This document shows positions 1-12,429 of a stretch of DNA of 64,000 nucleotides, one piece after another. A program made the translations under genes and the position numbers. The stretch's first letter is position 1; each line of letters starts with the position of its first letter. Source of the DNA: Phaseolus vulgaris (lineage: Eukaryota; Streptophyta; Magnoliopsida; Fabales; Fabaceae); contig NC_023749.2 of assembly GCF_000499845.2 (NCBI RefSeq), positions 2,203,030-2,267,029 on the forward strand. Reading direction: 5' to 3'. Under the pieces are notes generated by a model. It made no database searches, had not been told where the DNA came from, and saw only the letters and a program-made list of their open reading frames with translations.

Positions 1-88
1 GCCTGCTATCAGAAATATAAAACTCTCGCAAGTGGTGTGCAATTGTGTATCATACTGATTGTTTTTATTTACTTTTTAAAAAATACAG

Positions 89-891
89 AAAGGAGCAGAA
101 TCTCAGAAGTTGGAACTCGAGACAGCCCTGAAGAATTCTGTTGAAGAACTTGAAATTAAGAAAAAGGATATCTCTCTTTTACAGAAACAAGTGGCAGATC
201 TAGAGCAGAAATTGCAACTGGCTAGTGATAAATCATCAGTTAAGGTAATTCTCCTCCCGAAAGTTCCCAACCACCGGTGTTTCTCCTTGAATAATTTCCT
301 TGTTGTTTTAAAGCCAGAAATTACATGATTTACATTCATTTCAATTTCCCTAACAACACAAAAACAAAGCCATCAAAACAATTTCTCAGCAATAGTTTCA
401 TTGGCTTCATTTGGAAAGAGGGGGTGGCATTCGGGTGATGTTTATAGAATATAATAATCATGATGGAGAATGCTGAAATTTAGAGACCCAAGTCAAATTA
501 GCTATTGTACATTGTCAGTGTAATGAAAAGTTCAAAACATTCGAGTACAACATAAGAAATGTCTTCTTGTCTACTGTTTAGGTCCAGTCCAGGATTATTC
601 TGTAATCAAATGACATGTTTTTTGTATTTTCTAAAAATATTCCAGGGTGATGAGGGTGTTGATAAAAAAGAAGGGTTGGAAGTGAAATCCAGAGACATTG
701 GATCAAGCCTCTCGACTCCATCAAAAAGGAAAAGCAAGAAAAAGTCAGAAGTACCAAGTGCTCAAACATCATCGTCGTCCGAGACTAATGTTCAAAGTGG
801 CCAGGATTCGCCTGTCATAAATTTGAAGTTCATCTTGGGAGTAGCTCTTGTGTCCATTGTCTTTGGCATAATTCTTGGGAAGCGTTACTAG
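89..891 (+). CDS. Tail-anchored coiled-coil protein, last two exons (5' part outside window)
   Basis: Two exons are visible: 89-244 and 646-891. The acceptor after ATACAG (ends 88), the donor GTAATT at 245 and the acceptor TTCCAG (ends 645) give a phase-0 junction between them. The first exon encodes a charged heptad-like segment (LELETALKNSVEELEIKKKD) typical of a long coiled coil. The second encodes a Lys/Ser/Thr-rich linker with a basic cluster (KRKSKKK), then one hydrophobic helix of about 20 residues and a short basic tail ending KRY. This is the layout of a C-terminal tail anchor facing the cytosol. From family knowledge, the C terminus resembles the Arabidopsis ER-anchored coiled-coil proteins PICC/PICL (myosin-heavy-chain-like). 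The assignment rests on the tail only, so the membrane-anchor call is firm and the family name is moderate. A GT after the stop (about 902) could be a 3'UTR intron donor. Confidence 0.72.
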
Positions 892-3800
892 TATCAGCAG
901 GGTATGTCTTTTGCTTTTGTTTTTCATGGTGATTTTCCCCTTTTTTTTTTGTCCTTTCCGTTGATTAAGATTAACTATCAGATTGAAAGCTTTCTTTGCA
1001 TGCTTTCAAGCTCAAGTCTTCTGGTTTGGTCAGAAACTTGTTTTCGTTCCTATTCTTAATTTTATGTAAAAGAAATGCGGGTTGGTTAATGTTTTATTTC
1101 ATTTATAGTTTGAATTTTTAATAATTTGAGTTCGAGTTGTTTTTGCTATGGAGCACATTTTTCTTCTGAAATGATATCTCGAGTGGGGGATTTGGGAAAC
1201 TAGAAAACGTTGTACCTGAATGGCTAAACTATAGTGTAAACATTTATTTACTTTCTTCTATGTATAATATATGGTCAAATATATTTTTTATTAGGGTGCA
1301 GTATTTGCATTAAATTAGGGTGGACTGTGCCCTATTATATTTTGTATTTTGTATTTATATACAGTACCTTTTTTGAAGTATTAATTAAGTGAATTTTATT
1401 ATTTTGTATTGATACCACTCAATCATGAATATGTACAAAGTAGTATTAATGACCTTTGTAGTAATTAATTAAAAAAATCATAGTTAGTGCAAATTTCAGT
1501 TTATTTTTTATACTCTACCGAATACCTTGGGAAAACTAAAATATTTTATAATTATTTGGAAAAAACCACTACGTGCAGGTATAAGGAAACAATCAAGGTA
1601 AATTAAATCATTTCATTTGCCTTTTCGTTTTAGAAAAAAAGATTGGCAAAATTTAGATTATTTGATTTGATTGTTATATTTATAAAAGGTATGTGTGTTT
1701 TTAATTAAACAGTATAACCAATTCACAAAGAGATAAAGCATATAAGTTTATCTTTAAAACTTTAATAAAAATCCTTATATTTAAAATTCTGAAAATAATT
1801 GTGTTATTCATGAAACTCTATGAAATATCTAAGTTCACTATTCTTTTTGATTGAGTTTATAAGTCTCTTTCACCCAAACCACATTGTTCAAACTTATTTT
1901 ACTATACGCAACACTCCAATTTACTGTTTTCACTCCTCAAATAACAACATTATTATCATCGTCCATTCTAATGTCAAATGAACCTCCACTCATTACCTTA
2001 ATTACATTATTAAATAAATTACAACTTAAACCTAATTTAATTTCAATTATTACTTTTTAATTTATTTCAAAATACTTATATTAATACATATAAGTCATTA
2101 TTATTATTTTACAAATAACATTAAAAAAAGTTATAATTTCTTTCTCGTAATATGTCTTATTGTATTCAATTAATTCATTTTTGTACAGAAAATTGATTCA
2201 ATTTTAAAAACTAGGAATGTGAGAGACATTTTAACAGATACTGAATTCCATCACGTTGAATTCGAATTGAAAATAATTTTAAATCCAAAAATAATACATG
2301 TACAACTCTAAATAAATTTACTAATTAATGAACTGTTTTTATTGGTAGGAATTAAACTCATACCAAAGAATTTAAAACAATTCATACACCTAAATAAATA
2401 TAAATTGATTGACTTCAACCTCTTAATGACTAATATTAATTTAATAAAATATTGAGATTGTAATTCATGTGTTTGATGAATGGAAAGATATTGACACAAT
2501 AAATTTAATAAAATCTAATAAATTAATTTCAAACAGGAGTATTGGTAATCTTCAAACTAGAACATTAATTATAATTAAGAATAAGTGTAATATTAGTATA
2601 TATATATATTTTATAGTTCTCTCTGATCCATTTCCATTGTATCTAATTTTATTATCGATATTCTTTTATAATGAATGTTGTCCTTTATTTACAGGCTAAT
2701 TCTCCAGGATTCTCACGATTTATGCTGATATAGAATCAAAACCTTAAAAGCAAGATCGACAAACGACTCATTAACACACAACATCGAACTCGACCCATGA
2801 CACTACCGTCCCCTTGCCTCAGGCATAAACCAATGAGGCTAAAAATTCTAAATTATCCTTATAATCTCATCATGACCCATTAACACATCCCTTCGGACTC
2901 GGTCCATGACATCACAACAATCTTAATAAATTACAAATAATCTTAATAAATTAATTTGTAAGATAAGATTTACATTCATTTATATACTATAAAATCAATT
3001 TTATTTTTAAGATCTCTAACGCAAAAAATATATTTTATTTAACAAACATCCACATAAAAAAAAGGTAAAATATCCTATAAATACAATTTTATTATAAAAG
3101 CTATAAGAAAAGTGCGAAATCCCTAAAAAAAGTTTGTTGGGCATGGCTAACATGCGAATCTAGCTTTCTTTCTTTTCAGTTTGAAGAGCAAAAAATGGAA
3201 GACCAAAAAGAGTGATGAATTGTTTTTCATTACACCCTCTTTACCTTTCTCACTTTTTCCAAACACAATACACATTCCTACCTCGTTACTACTACCAATC
3301 TAACATTTTTCATAATCATCCATTCAGTAGCATGTCTCTCTTAGATGGGACAAAATAAAAGAATCATAATTATCTACTTTTTTTCTATATTTAGTATCCA
3401 AATATAACAAACAATATTAACTTTTTACAAAACTTAAATATAATTTAATTTTACCTTATTTTATTTATAACTTTTAAAGTACATTTTACATCAATTTAAG
3501 TATTATTATAATTTAAGTTCACTCTTTATAATTGTGATAGAAGATACTCTTCTGTTGAAAAATCTAGCATAAATAAAGTCAAAATTAATTTATGTATATG
3601 CATTATTTTTTTAATTCTCACTTCTGTTAAAGAAATATTTATAATTTTCTTCCATTTTATTATTCCAAAGAAATCAATCACTCGTATTTTCAATGCATAT
3701 TTTTATTAAGTCGTTTCTATTACATCATTAGATTTTAATTTATTTTTTATGGATTTTAATGTGCTACATAATTTTTAAGATTCTTTTAAAACTTGTATTT

Positions 3801-5384
3801 TAATAAAACTATCTTATAAGATTTATGTTTTAATTATATATATTTTATTTTATTTTTATTTTCTTAACGTGTAGATATTCATTGTGTGGTGACTGAAGTG
3901 ACTGGACAATAGTAGAAGTTTCTTATCATTGAATAATTGAATAATAGAGATTCTTCGGTTCCTTGTTTTTCTTACCAATCTCTTCTTCTTGTTTTGCGTT
4001 GCACAAAATCCATGATTTCATCGTAACATAAAATTAATTCAAAGTTTTACAACTTTAATATTTTTTAAATAAATTTTTATATTCCTGCCTTGTACTTTGT
4101 TTGGATGGATCAATTTTTTTATTGGTGTGGATTTGAGGATTGAGGAAGTCGATGTAATAATAAGTTTAGTAATAGTTTTTAATAATAAGTCGACGTAATA
4201 TTTTTTTTTTTTTTACATTTTAATTATATCAATCATATTATTTATAAACTTTTCACCTAGATATATTCACTTTCAACTTGTTTTCTCTTGAGGAAAAAAC
4301 AACTTAATTTTTACTTTCTTTCCTCTTATTTCTTTCTCTTTTCACACTCACCATCATCCAAAACAAAGCCTTGAGAGAGAGAAAGTGAGGTGTGTATTTA
4401 ATAACAATTATAAAGACATCAAAGAATGATTATTTTATTGACTCTTTAACATATTCTTTCCAAGACTCATGTACTCATAAAAACTCATTAAATATGGTGT
4501 AACCTATCACAAATGATTTTTTAATAAATTGAAATAAATAACAAAAGACATATTTTAACAATATATTATTGACATTTTTCATTCTTGTTCTATTCTTCTT
4601 ATTTTTTATATAGTAAGTATTGAATACTTTATTTATATGTTTAAGATAGTTAATACATTTGTTTTTCATGCTATACTTTCTTCTGTAAGATAATAAGAAT
4701 ACAAGTAAAGAATATAAGTTATTATTTTTTAATTTTATTTTGAATCTACAATGAAAAATTTAAATCACGGTATAACATTATTTTCCCTTATTGATATTTT
4801 TTAAAATATGGAAGTTATTCATTTAAAAATAAAGATGAATGAAAGTAAAATGAAATAAATAAAAGGTTAAAAATGTCAAATATAGAAATAAAAAGAGTAT
4901 GATATACTATGCTTTAGAGAGAATGAAAGAGTTTTGTATTTGAAAGAAATAAAGGTTAAAAATGTTTATTATCATAATGAAATTGAATAAAAAAAAGGGT
5001 TAAAGTGTGAAATTTTTTATTCTAAGAATGTTTTCTTGTACGTGGGGGTACAAACTTTAGGGTTGGATACCCGAGGTGAAAAAATTAGACAGTAAGTTGT
5101 AATCAGCTTCATGCATTGTCCCATGAAAAAAAAAAACAAAAAGAGAAGATAAACTCTAGGTTGTTTTTGTTGGAAGTTAAAAAAAAACATCATATTTTTA
5201 AACAAATAAAATGTTAACAATCGAATTTTAATATTAATTAAACGTTCCTAACATTAACTAAAATTTAAAAACGATGACTAGAGCTAACTCAAAATAGGTC
5301 ATTATATACTTTGGAGTGACGTAAATTTTTAATTTAATTTATAAAAATAATTAAAATATATTATTATTCTCGTACGGGTTGAGA
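892..5384. other. 3'UTR of the coiled-coil gene, then intergenic AT-rich DNA
   Basis: The 3'UTR probably covers the first few hundred bases; I cannot fix the poly(A) site. Beyond about 1.3 kb the DNA is very AT-rich and stop-dense in all frames. A patch at 2700-2960 is richer in CG and holds a diverged direct repeat (CATTAACACA followed by ACTCGACCCATGACA, then CATTAACACA followed by ACTCGGTCCATGACA, about 105 bp apart). It looks like a degenerate mobile-element piece that I cannot classify. No gene, tRNA or rRNA is visible. Confidence 0.5.
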
Positions 5385-5760
5385 TTGAGAGAACTATTAC
5401 CTTTCTTCTCTCTTGGGCAGTTGTTTTCTACCTCTTTTTCGTCTCTTCAAATGACTTATTGTTTTATTCTCGCTATAATTCTCTTCTTTGCAAACTTCTG
5501 ATCTTGATGATATTTGTAAAAGACACTTTAATATTCAACTAAGATCTCGATATTCAGTGTTTGATATAATTAATGTGTGAGTGATGATAACGTACCTTTA
5601 CTCAATGACTATTTATATAATTACTATAAACTATTTGTTATTGGATCATATTAAAATTTTGGATCATAAAGAAGAACAATTTAATCGCTGTTTAATATAA
5701 TTAATCTTTTGTTAAACTTAATAAATCTGATAAGGCCTCACCTCCATCTATCATTAGTAT
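5385..5760 (-). repeat. Old Ty3-type LTR fragment, copy 1 (minus orientation)
   Basis: On the minus strand a run near 5515-5570 reads CACTGAATATCGAGATCTTA then AAAGTGTCTTTTACAAATATC. It aligns with the plus-strand copy at 19.74-20.18 kb (CACTGAATATTGAGATCTCA then TATCTTTTGCATA). It belongs to the dispersed family whose best copies carry ACTTGAGCGTCAGAGTGTCTT followed by GCAGGTACC. Boundaries are approximate and no coding internal region is attached. Confidence 0.45.
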
Positions 5761-6156
5761 TAAAACTAATAATAATATTCAATGAAAAATAATATTTTAA
5801 AATATTTCATTGTTCGGAAGTCAACAAAGATAAAATATAGATGAAATAGGATATGATTTAAAAGTGGTTAATAAAAATATTGTAGTTTAGGTGGCGGAAA
5901 AAACAAAGATTGAATGCAAGTAGAAGAATTAAAAAAAAGGGGAGTATGATAGAAGTAATAATTAGGAGAAAAAAATGGCAATGGTGATGGTGAATTTTGG
6001 GAATATTATAGAGGAAGTGTGAATAAAGAGGGAGAGAAAAATCGATGAGTAAAATAAAGCGTTTTGGCAGAGTGAAAGCGATGACATTATGTTCCTGAAT
6101 TAATGAGGAAGTGACATGATTAGCGATAATTAACGAGAATAATTAAGAATTAGAGA
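5761..6156. other. Upstream region of SCL23
   Basis: AT-rich sequence with purine-rich stretches directly upstream of the SCL23 TATA box. It is presumably the proximal promoter. I recognise no defined element other than the TATA box annotated separately. Confidence 0.4.
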
Positions 6157-6164
6157 TATAAAAG
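6157..6164 (+). promoter_or_regulatory. TATA box of SCL23
   Basis: TATAAAAG lies about 270 bp upstream of the likely start codon. It implies a 5'UTR of about 240 nt that contains CT-rich runs (for example 6280-6320), common in plant leaders. A second AT motif near 6262 (TTATAAAC) is a weaker alternative. Confidence 0.5.
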
Positions 6165-6433
6165 GAAGATAAGGAAGATGGAAGAGAAAAAGAAAGAGCA
6201 AAAGAGGATAACATTACATAACGCCCAACCCAAACAAAAAAACTTTTTCTGGCTGCAAAGTTATAAACCTTTCTGTCTCCTTTTATCTCTCTAAGATCAT
6301 ATTTCTCTCTCTAAAACACTTATTTTCTGACACACCATCTGCTCAAATTTCTTTGTCTTTCACTCTCACTTTTGTCACTTTTCCCCCAAAATTTTCCTCC
6401 AAACCTTTGATTCTCTCTCGCTCTCCACCGATC

Positions 6434-7747
6434 ATGCTTCAAAGCTTGGTCCCGCGATCCCCCCGCACTTCCAACACTAACGACATGAAAACCAAGCGCA
6501 CCGTTGACACCGTTGATTCTCCCGCCGATCAGCCTTCTTTCAAGCGGACCAACTTCGCCGCCGATACAGCCACCGAGGAAGAGCAGGCCTTCGATCCCCA
6601 ACCTCACATCGGTGAGTCCACTGGCCTCAAACTGCTCGGCCTTCTCCTCCAATGCGCAGAGTGTGTTGCCATGGATAAACTCGACTTCGCCAACGACTTG
6701 CTGCCGGAGATCGCCGAACTCTCGTCGCCGTTCGGGACCTCGCCGGAGCGCGTCGGAGCGTACTTCGCGCAGGCGCTGCAGGCGCGTGTGGTGAGCTCCT
6801 GCCTCGGCTCCTACTCTCCTCTGACCGCGAAATCGGTAACCCTAACTCAGTCGCAGCGAATCTTCAACGCCTTCCAATCCTACAACTCGGTCTCGCCGCT
6901 GGTGAAGTTCTCTCACTTCACCGCGAACCAGGCTATCTACCAGGCCCTGGAAGGCGAGGATCGCGTCCATATCATCGACCTCGATATCATGCAAGGTCTC
7001 CAATGGCCAGGACTGTTCCACATACTCGCCTCTCGCTCGAAGAAGATCCGCTCCATGAGGATTACCGGATTCGGATCCTCCTCTGAGCTCCTGGACTCCA
7101 CCGGCCGGAGGCTCGCGGATTTCGCGAGCTCGCTCGGGCTGCCGTTCGAGTTTCATCCGGTGGAAGGGAAAATCGGAAGCGTGACGGAACTGAGTCAACT
7201 CGGCGTTCGAGCTAACGAGGCGATCGTGGTGCACTGGATGCATCATTGCTTGTATGACATAACCGGGAGCGATTTAGGGACGTTGAGATTGCTGACTCAG
7301 CTCAGGCCGAAGCTGATCACGACCGTGGAGCAGGACCTGAGCCACGCCGGGAGCTTCCTTGCGCGGTTCGTGGAGGCCTTGCATTATTACAGCGCGTTGT
7401 TCGACGCGCTCGGGGATGGTTTAGGTGCGGACAGCCTCGAGAGGCACACGGTGGAGCAGCAGCTTTTGGGCTGCGAGATCAGGAACATCGTGGCCGTGGG
7501 CGGGCCCAAGAGGACCGGAGAGGTTAAGTTGGAGCGGTGGGCGGATGAGTTGAAACGGGCCGGGTTTCGGGCCGTTTCCCTCCGGGGCAACCCTGCTGCA
7601 CAAGCCAGTTTGTTGCTTGGAATGTTCCCTTGGAGAGGTTATACTCTTGTTGAAGAGAATGGTTCCTTGAAGCTTGGTTGGAAGGACCTCTCTCTCTTGA
7701 TTGCCTCTGCTTGGCAACCCTCTGATTCCATTACTTACCCTGATTGA
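6434..7747 (+). CDS. SCL23: GRAS transcription regulator, SCARECROW-LIKE 23
   Basis: Intronless frame of 437 residues. The order is a short variable N terminus with a basic KTKR stretch (about 19-22), leucine heptad region I opening with LLQCAE (71-76), the VHIID motif exactly as VHIID (178-182), leucine heptad II, a PFYRE-type block around [17 protein letters not shown] (311-327), and the SAW block ending [14 protein letters not shown] (to 427). The order and the close match in memory to Arabidopsis SCL23 make this firm. SCL23 is the closest paralogue of SCARECROW, binds SHORT-ROOT and acts in the nucleus in endodermis and bundle-sheath identity. The frame is open upstream of 6434 but has no ATG there, so 6434 is the first possible start. 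A second ATG at 6485 (MKTKR) aligns better with the Arabidopsis start and would give 420 residues. The gene is much richer in G+C than its surroundings. Confidence 0.95.
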   Translation: MLQSLVPRSPRTSNTNDMKTKRTVDTVDSPADQPSFKRTNFAADTATEEEQAFDPQPHIGESTGLKLLGLLLQCAECVAMDKLDFANDLLPEIAELSSPFGTSPERVGAYFAQALQARVVSSCLGSYSPLTAKSVTLTQSQRIFNAFQSYNSVSPLVKFSHFTANQAIYQALEGEDRVHIIDLDIMQGLQWPGLFHILASRSKKIRSMRITGFGSSSELLDSTGRRLADFASSLGLPFEFHPVEGKIGSVTELSQLGVRANEAIVVHWMHHCLYDITGSDLGTLRLLTQLRPKLITTVEQDLSHAGSFLARFVEALHYYSALFDALGDGLGADSLERHTVEQQLLGCEIRNIVAVGGPKRTGEVKLERWADELKRAGFRAVSLRGNPAAQASLLLGMFPWRGYTLVEENGSLKLGWKDLSLLIASAWQPSDSITYPD

Positions 7748-8150
7748 TTCATTTTCAACCCCTTTTCTTCTGATGAGGGAGCAACCATTCTTCTTTTTTC
7801 TCTCCTGCTTCATCCATCACTCCAATCCAACAATAGGACATGGCTGGGTGGCTGGCAGAGAGGATAATCTCTTTTAATTCAAAGTCATCATCAATCATTG
7901 CAACTATCAAGTATGGTTTTGGAATTGGTTCCTTCTATTAAATATTTATTTATTTTTATCAATTGTTTAATTGATTCAGACTCCAAGGCACAACAGAAGC
8001 CACCGAGACATTTGTTAGGGTTGGTTGCTTCTCCTATTAGATGGGAATGGAGGAGTGTTTGTATTATTTTGTAATGTATATTATGCTATGGGGTAGCAAG
8101 TGATGCAGCGTTGTGTATAATAATAATAAATAATAATCATAATCACAAGG
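7748..8150 (+). other. Probable 3'UTR of SCL23
   Basis: Downstream of the stop codon the sequence stays mixed in composition to about 8.1 kb. It then contains an AATAATAATAAATAATAAT run at 8120-8138, which offers several AATAAT/AATAAA-like poly(A) signals. The 3' end is therefore likely near 8150. Confidence 0.4.
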
Positions 8151-11100
8151 ATGAGGATGGATGCCAATACAAAAGATGGGGTCCTTTTTGTTGGTGACGT
8201 TTGAGAAGAGAGATGCTATGGTTTTAGGTTGAATAAGTAATGATAGCAGCAGTTGAATTATGAAGGAATGACGTTTGATCCACATCTAGTGCTTCCGTGA
8301 ACAATTTGGATGCAACAATTGAATGCATAGCACAGAGGGATGTGGCTATTGAAACAGATCACACCCTACTCTAAGGCAAGAGAGACTCTCCATTTTTTTC
8401 TTCCTGCTACCTACTTGTTTTCTCTTGCTTTAATCAATTCTTACTTATTTTGGTATAATTTGATTTGGAGGTTGCACAAACATTATTGGAAGATTGGATT
8501 TCACTTATGAAAACCTTGTTCTAAAACACTAAAACACAATACATTAGTTGTCTGAGATGCCTTTTATTTTATCAAGATAATTTAGTTGGGTCTGAAGGTG
8601 AAATAATCTTAATAACATTAGATAAATTCACTGAAAAGACTTTAATTCTAGGCGTCCCCAAGTTATAAAGCATCACAATTATTATAGAAAGATTCTCCAA
8701 GCGTGTTATGATTATGTGTCATATCCATCACATCCATAAACCCACCCTTTCCATCTTATATTTCTCCGAAAGTTTGTCAAACTTTCTTTACTATTCGTAA
8801 TTACTTGTCAATTTTCAGAGAAATCAACATCACACATTTGAAGCCACACACACCTTTGATAAAATCCAATTGCTCCTCCAGCCATTCTTCACTTACAAAC
8901 TGTAGCAGTGACCACCACTTATTGAGCACGTTCAGTGTCAAACAAAGTACACTCTGTGATGTGCAAGATAAGTGTGTAAAAAAAGTTCTAAATTAATGGT
9001 GGGACACCTACAAGTGTACGAGTATCATTATCTGAGATCAGAGGTTGATTTGTTATCCAAAAGAAGAGTTTAATTTGAATTGTTAGAGAAAAATGACAGT
9101 TAAAATTAAAATTAAACAAACGGATTGTATCTTAAATTTGGGAAAACAGAAAATAGAAAGGAATACGATTAGACTCGAATGAGAAAAATGATTTTAAAGT
9201 TAAGCTTTGTACGTGCTAATAGGTTTGGGTGGGTATCTCTTTCAATGTGAGAATTTTTTTTAACGGACTTTCTTACGTTTGGTAATAAAAAAAATAGAGA
9301 TATATGAAAAAAAACACTTTGACTTTCAAAGTCTAGAATGTCGTATAGAGAGATGCTAAAAGGTTTGAGTTCTTCGTCATGGCACTTTTATATTATTTGA
9401 AGTTTTTTCTTATTTAAGGTTTTGAATAATGCATTACAGATTCTATTAATAGCTTCCGATTTTGCTCTATTGATAACCACGTTCCATAAAATTATCTCTC
9501 TGCAGAATGTGCTGTTATTGATTCGATATATGACACTGTTTTAATTTTTTTATTTTGATTTCTGTGACATGAGTAACCTGATTAAAGATTTATTTTCCCT
9601 GTTCTTAGTTAGATCCAGTCCAAAGAGTAAGACAACCTTATTCTAGGCCCAACAAATAATTCTAGCTTCTAAAGTGGCCCAGAACTACAGTCAAACGGAA
9701 CAAGAAAATGATTCTCTCAACTCACAAGTCACAATCAAAATAAAAAAATACAAACAAAAAAACAATGTTACAAACAAAATAGGCCATTGGGCTTCTTCTG
9801 CAGATCTCAAAAGAATAAGTCAAATTCTTCATGCACTTCTATACCTTCCTCCTGCACCTTCATATATTTTTTTTAATTTCAACACTCTTATGAGTATGAT
9901 GGAAAGTGTAGTTTTTTCTTCTTTATTTTCAAGTGTTTTTTTTTTTTACTGATGGTTGAGGTAAGTTTTGTCGTGTTTTTACTAGTGATAACTGTGTTTT
10001 CGCTTACTTATTTTTTTTTCATTTTTTGGAAGTCACAAATTCATACAAAAATCAGCGAGATACAAAAATAGAATACAAAAGTAAAAATAAAATAATTATC
10101 TTTGCACTGAAAAAATTAAATACGATAAATCTTTTCTTCAACTTCACACATATCAAATGATGAATTTTTTTTTCCAAACACTATAATGCGAGAAGGATAA
10201 AAATGTTACTACTGAAATAAAGATATAGAAGTGCAAAATACAACTAAAGTTATTTAAAAAAAATTGAGTTATACTTTTTTTTGTGATTATTTATTTATTT
10301 TTAAAAAGATTAAAACTGATTTTTTATAATTACTATAAAAGTGTAAGGTGAAAGTAGGGAAGTGGAGAGATAATTTACCAAGATTGAGAGTTTTTTTATT
10401 ATTATTAGAGACCCATCTTACCTTTGTGCTTGCTAGGGCCAAAAAATGTGGAGATTTTGGATGGTCCATTAAATCTCGACCAAGAATTGAAGGGCATAAT
10501 TATTGGATATAGTGAGATTTATGTATGAGTTAATTTTTTAACATATATAAACCTTAAGAACGTATTTAAAGAACGTTATTATATTGATTAATGGTGTTTG
10601 AATTGTTCCACAGGAGTGGGAGTGGAAGTGGAAGTAACATGGCTGAGGATAATTCTGTGAGTTGTGGTTCTACATTTTCTTCCTTGACTAAAACTCAGGG
10701 GTCAATTCAATCAGTCAAATTGCAGTATTATTTACGTAGTCTTTACTTGACATTCTATTATAATAATATTTTAAATTAAATATAATTAAAATATTAATTT
10801 ATTGGTATAGGAAGTGAATGTTTCACACACTGTATATGGTGTTAATACATCATCATTCTTGCTTCCTTTTAGTGAATAAAGGAAGTGATTCATTGATCTG
10901 TTGTTAAAGTGAAGAATTAGGGTGAAACATGTCCAAAGCATCACTCTCAATCGCCTCAATGATGGATCATTCACAACACAATTCACAGAGCATCCTAAGG
11001 AATCGACAGCATCAATTTCTGACATCACATTGCAGCCACACCTTTTTTTTCTTTGTCTATTTCTGCTAACAAGTCTCATAAAAAGGACAAACCTCCCTTT

Positions 11101-11239
11101 CCAATAAACTTTTTTCTTAATTTACACATTCGTTTTGGCTTTTTTTTTCACATTAGCTATATCTAACTTTTTTTTTTTAATTTAGAACTCTCAGTTTAGA
11201 TTTTGTTGTTTTTATAGGTTTAACCCAAAGTAAAATAAC
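8151..11239. other. Intergenic, no gene seen
   Basis: AT-rich DNA with short stop-bounded frames only. A patch at 10590-10740 with a GGAAGTGGAAGTGG run and a short open stretch, and another at 10928-11068, look slightly coding. Neither has a recognisable domain or consistent splice signals. I see no RNA gene. Confidence 0.4.
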
Positions 11240-11720
11240 TTCTCCCATGTTTTTTCCATTTCTTCTAACGAATATCTTTGATCAAATAAGATTTCGATTC
11301 TCTTGTTCATTTGGGTTTTCTTGGTAGATTAACTTTGGCTCTCTCGGATAAATTGGTTTGGGCTCAATCTGATGACTTGGACTCTCTTAAAGAGGTGGAT
11401 GTTCTTGTCAGATGTTTCAATGATAAAGTCATAATCAATTAGATTAAGTTGTAATCTTTATAAAAAATATTTTACTTACCTGTTTATTAAATCACCTATT
11501 TATAGAGTTTGTTATTGGAAAACTTTGTTGGGCTTTTACTTTTCTTTTTACCTTATAATTACTAAATGTATTCTTAATATTTTGAACTTATCCATTGGGT
11601 TTTAGTACAATACTAAAAATATTTTATTCTTTAATTTTTTCTATATGTATTTGAATTTTGTGAGATAACGACCACTTGACTTCTCGACCTTTTTTGTGAC
11701 CTTCAATTATTACTTAATGA
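11240..11720 (-). repeat. LTR-like dispersed repeat, family H copy 1
   Basis: This stretch matches 27.76-28.17 kb over several hundred bases. Shared blocks include GATGATAAAGTCATA (or TCAATGATAAAGTCATA), CACCTATTTATAG and ACTAAATGTATTC/T, in the same order. On the minus strand CTATAAATAGGTG would be a TATA box, and the related copy carries CATCGGAGTACCTTTT followed by GGTAC, recalling the LTRs of Ty3-type elements. I infer an old LTR fragment on the minus strand. Ends are approximate. Confidence 0.4.
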
Positions 11721-12019
11721 GCTTTTTCTAAACAGTACAAGAAGTGAGACTATTGAACATAATAATATGATATTTTTTAATTTTTTTATAAAATGTTATT
11801 TTTTACTTACATATTACTTTTTTTTTGTTCTCATATAAATATAAATGTGACTTTTCTCCGTCTATTATTTTTTTAAAATATTTTATAGTCTCTTTGTTAC
11901 TTTTTATTTTAATCTATGTAAATATGTTATTACCTCCTATTTTAATTTTCTACAATAATATACTTTTAATGATTAATGATGTTATTGTTGTCTTGCTAGA
12001 TCATTATTTACAAAGTGGT

Positions 12020-12429
12020 ATATGAAGACGTGTTCTTACAACCACAATTACACTTAAGTAAGTTAGTGAAGTTAATTAACAATTAAGAGTTAAGTAAAAC
12101 ACGTCTAAACATAACCCAAGCTTTTTAATATGTCCCAATAAGAAAGGTTCACTAAAATAATATAAATAGCAAAGATTCCAAGAATAAGGTATGTCATCAT
12201 ACAATGCTCTAATCACCGAGCGTCGAATACTAAAACTGACTTGAGCATCAGAGTGTCTTTTGTGGGTACTATCCGAGTCTGGGTTACGAGAAGAACGAGA
12301 GGTGGAATGAAAATTCAAAGGGAAGGAAGGAGCTTGCAGGAAGAGAATTGAAGTGCAGACTGATCGACTGACCTAGGAAGGAGAGGAGTTGTCTTAATGG
12401 TTCTCTGGATCCAATCCCGTTCGAGAACA
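12020..12429 (+). repeat. Old Ty3-type LTR fragment, copy 2
   Basis: It contains a TATA-like ATATAAATAG near 12160, then ACTTGAGCATCAGAGTGTCTT at about 12238, and ends CCCGTTCGAGAACA. The latter two blocks are shared in the same order with the copy at 51.1-51.6 kb (core and CCATTCGAGAACA end). No gag or pol sequence flanks it, so it is a solo LTR or a truncated element. Confidence 0.55.

Noticed and set aside
6353..6433. Upstream extension of the SCL23 frame
   Set aside because: The frame is open here but its first codon is TTG and there is no ATG before 6434. The sequence is CT-rich leader, not protein-like.
10591..11107. Two slightly coding-looking patches (MAEDNSVSCGSTFSSLTKTQ and MSKASLSIASMMDHSQHNSQ)
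   Set aside because: Short, no family recognised, no consistent splice sites joining them. Could be a relic but not supportable.
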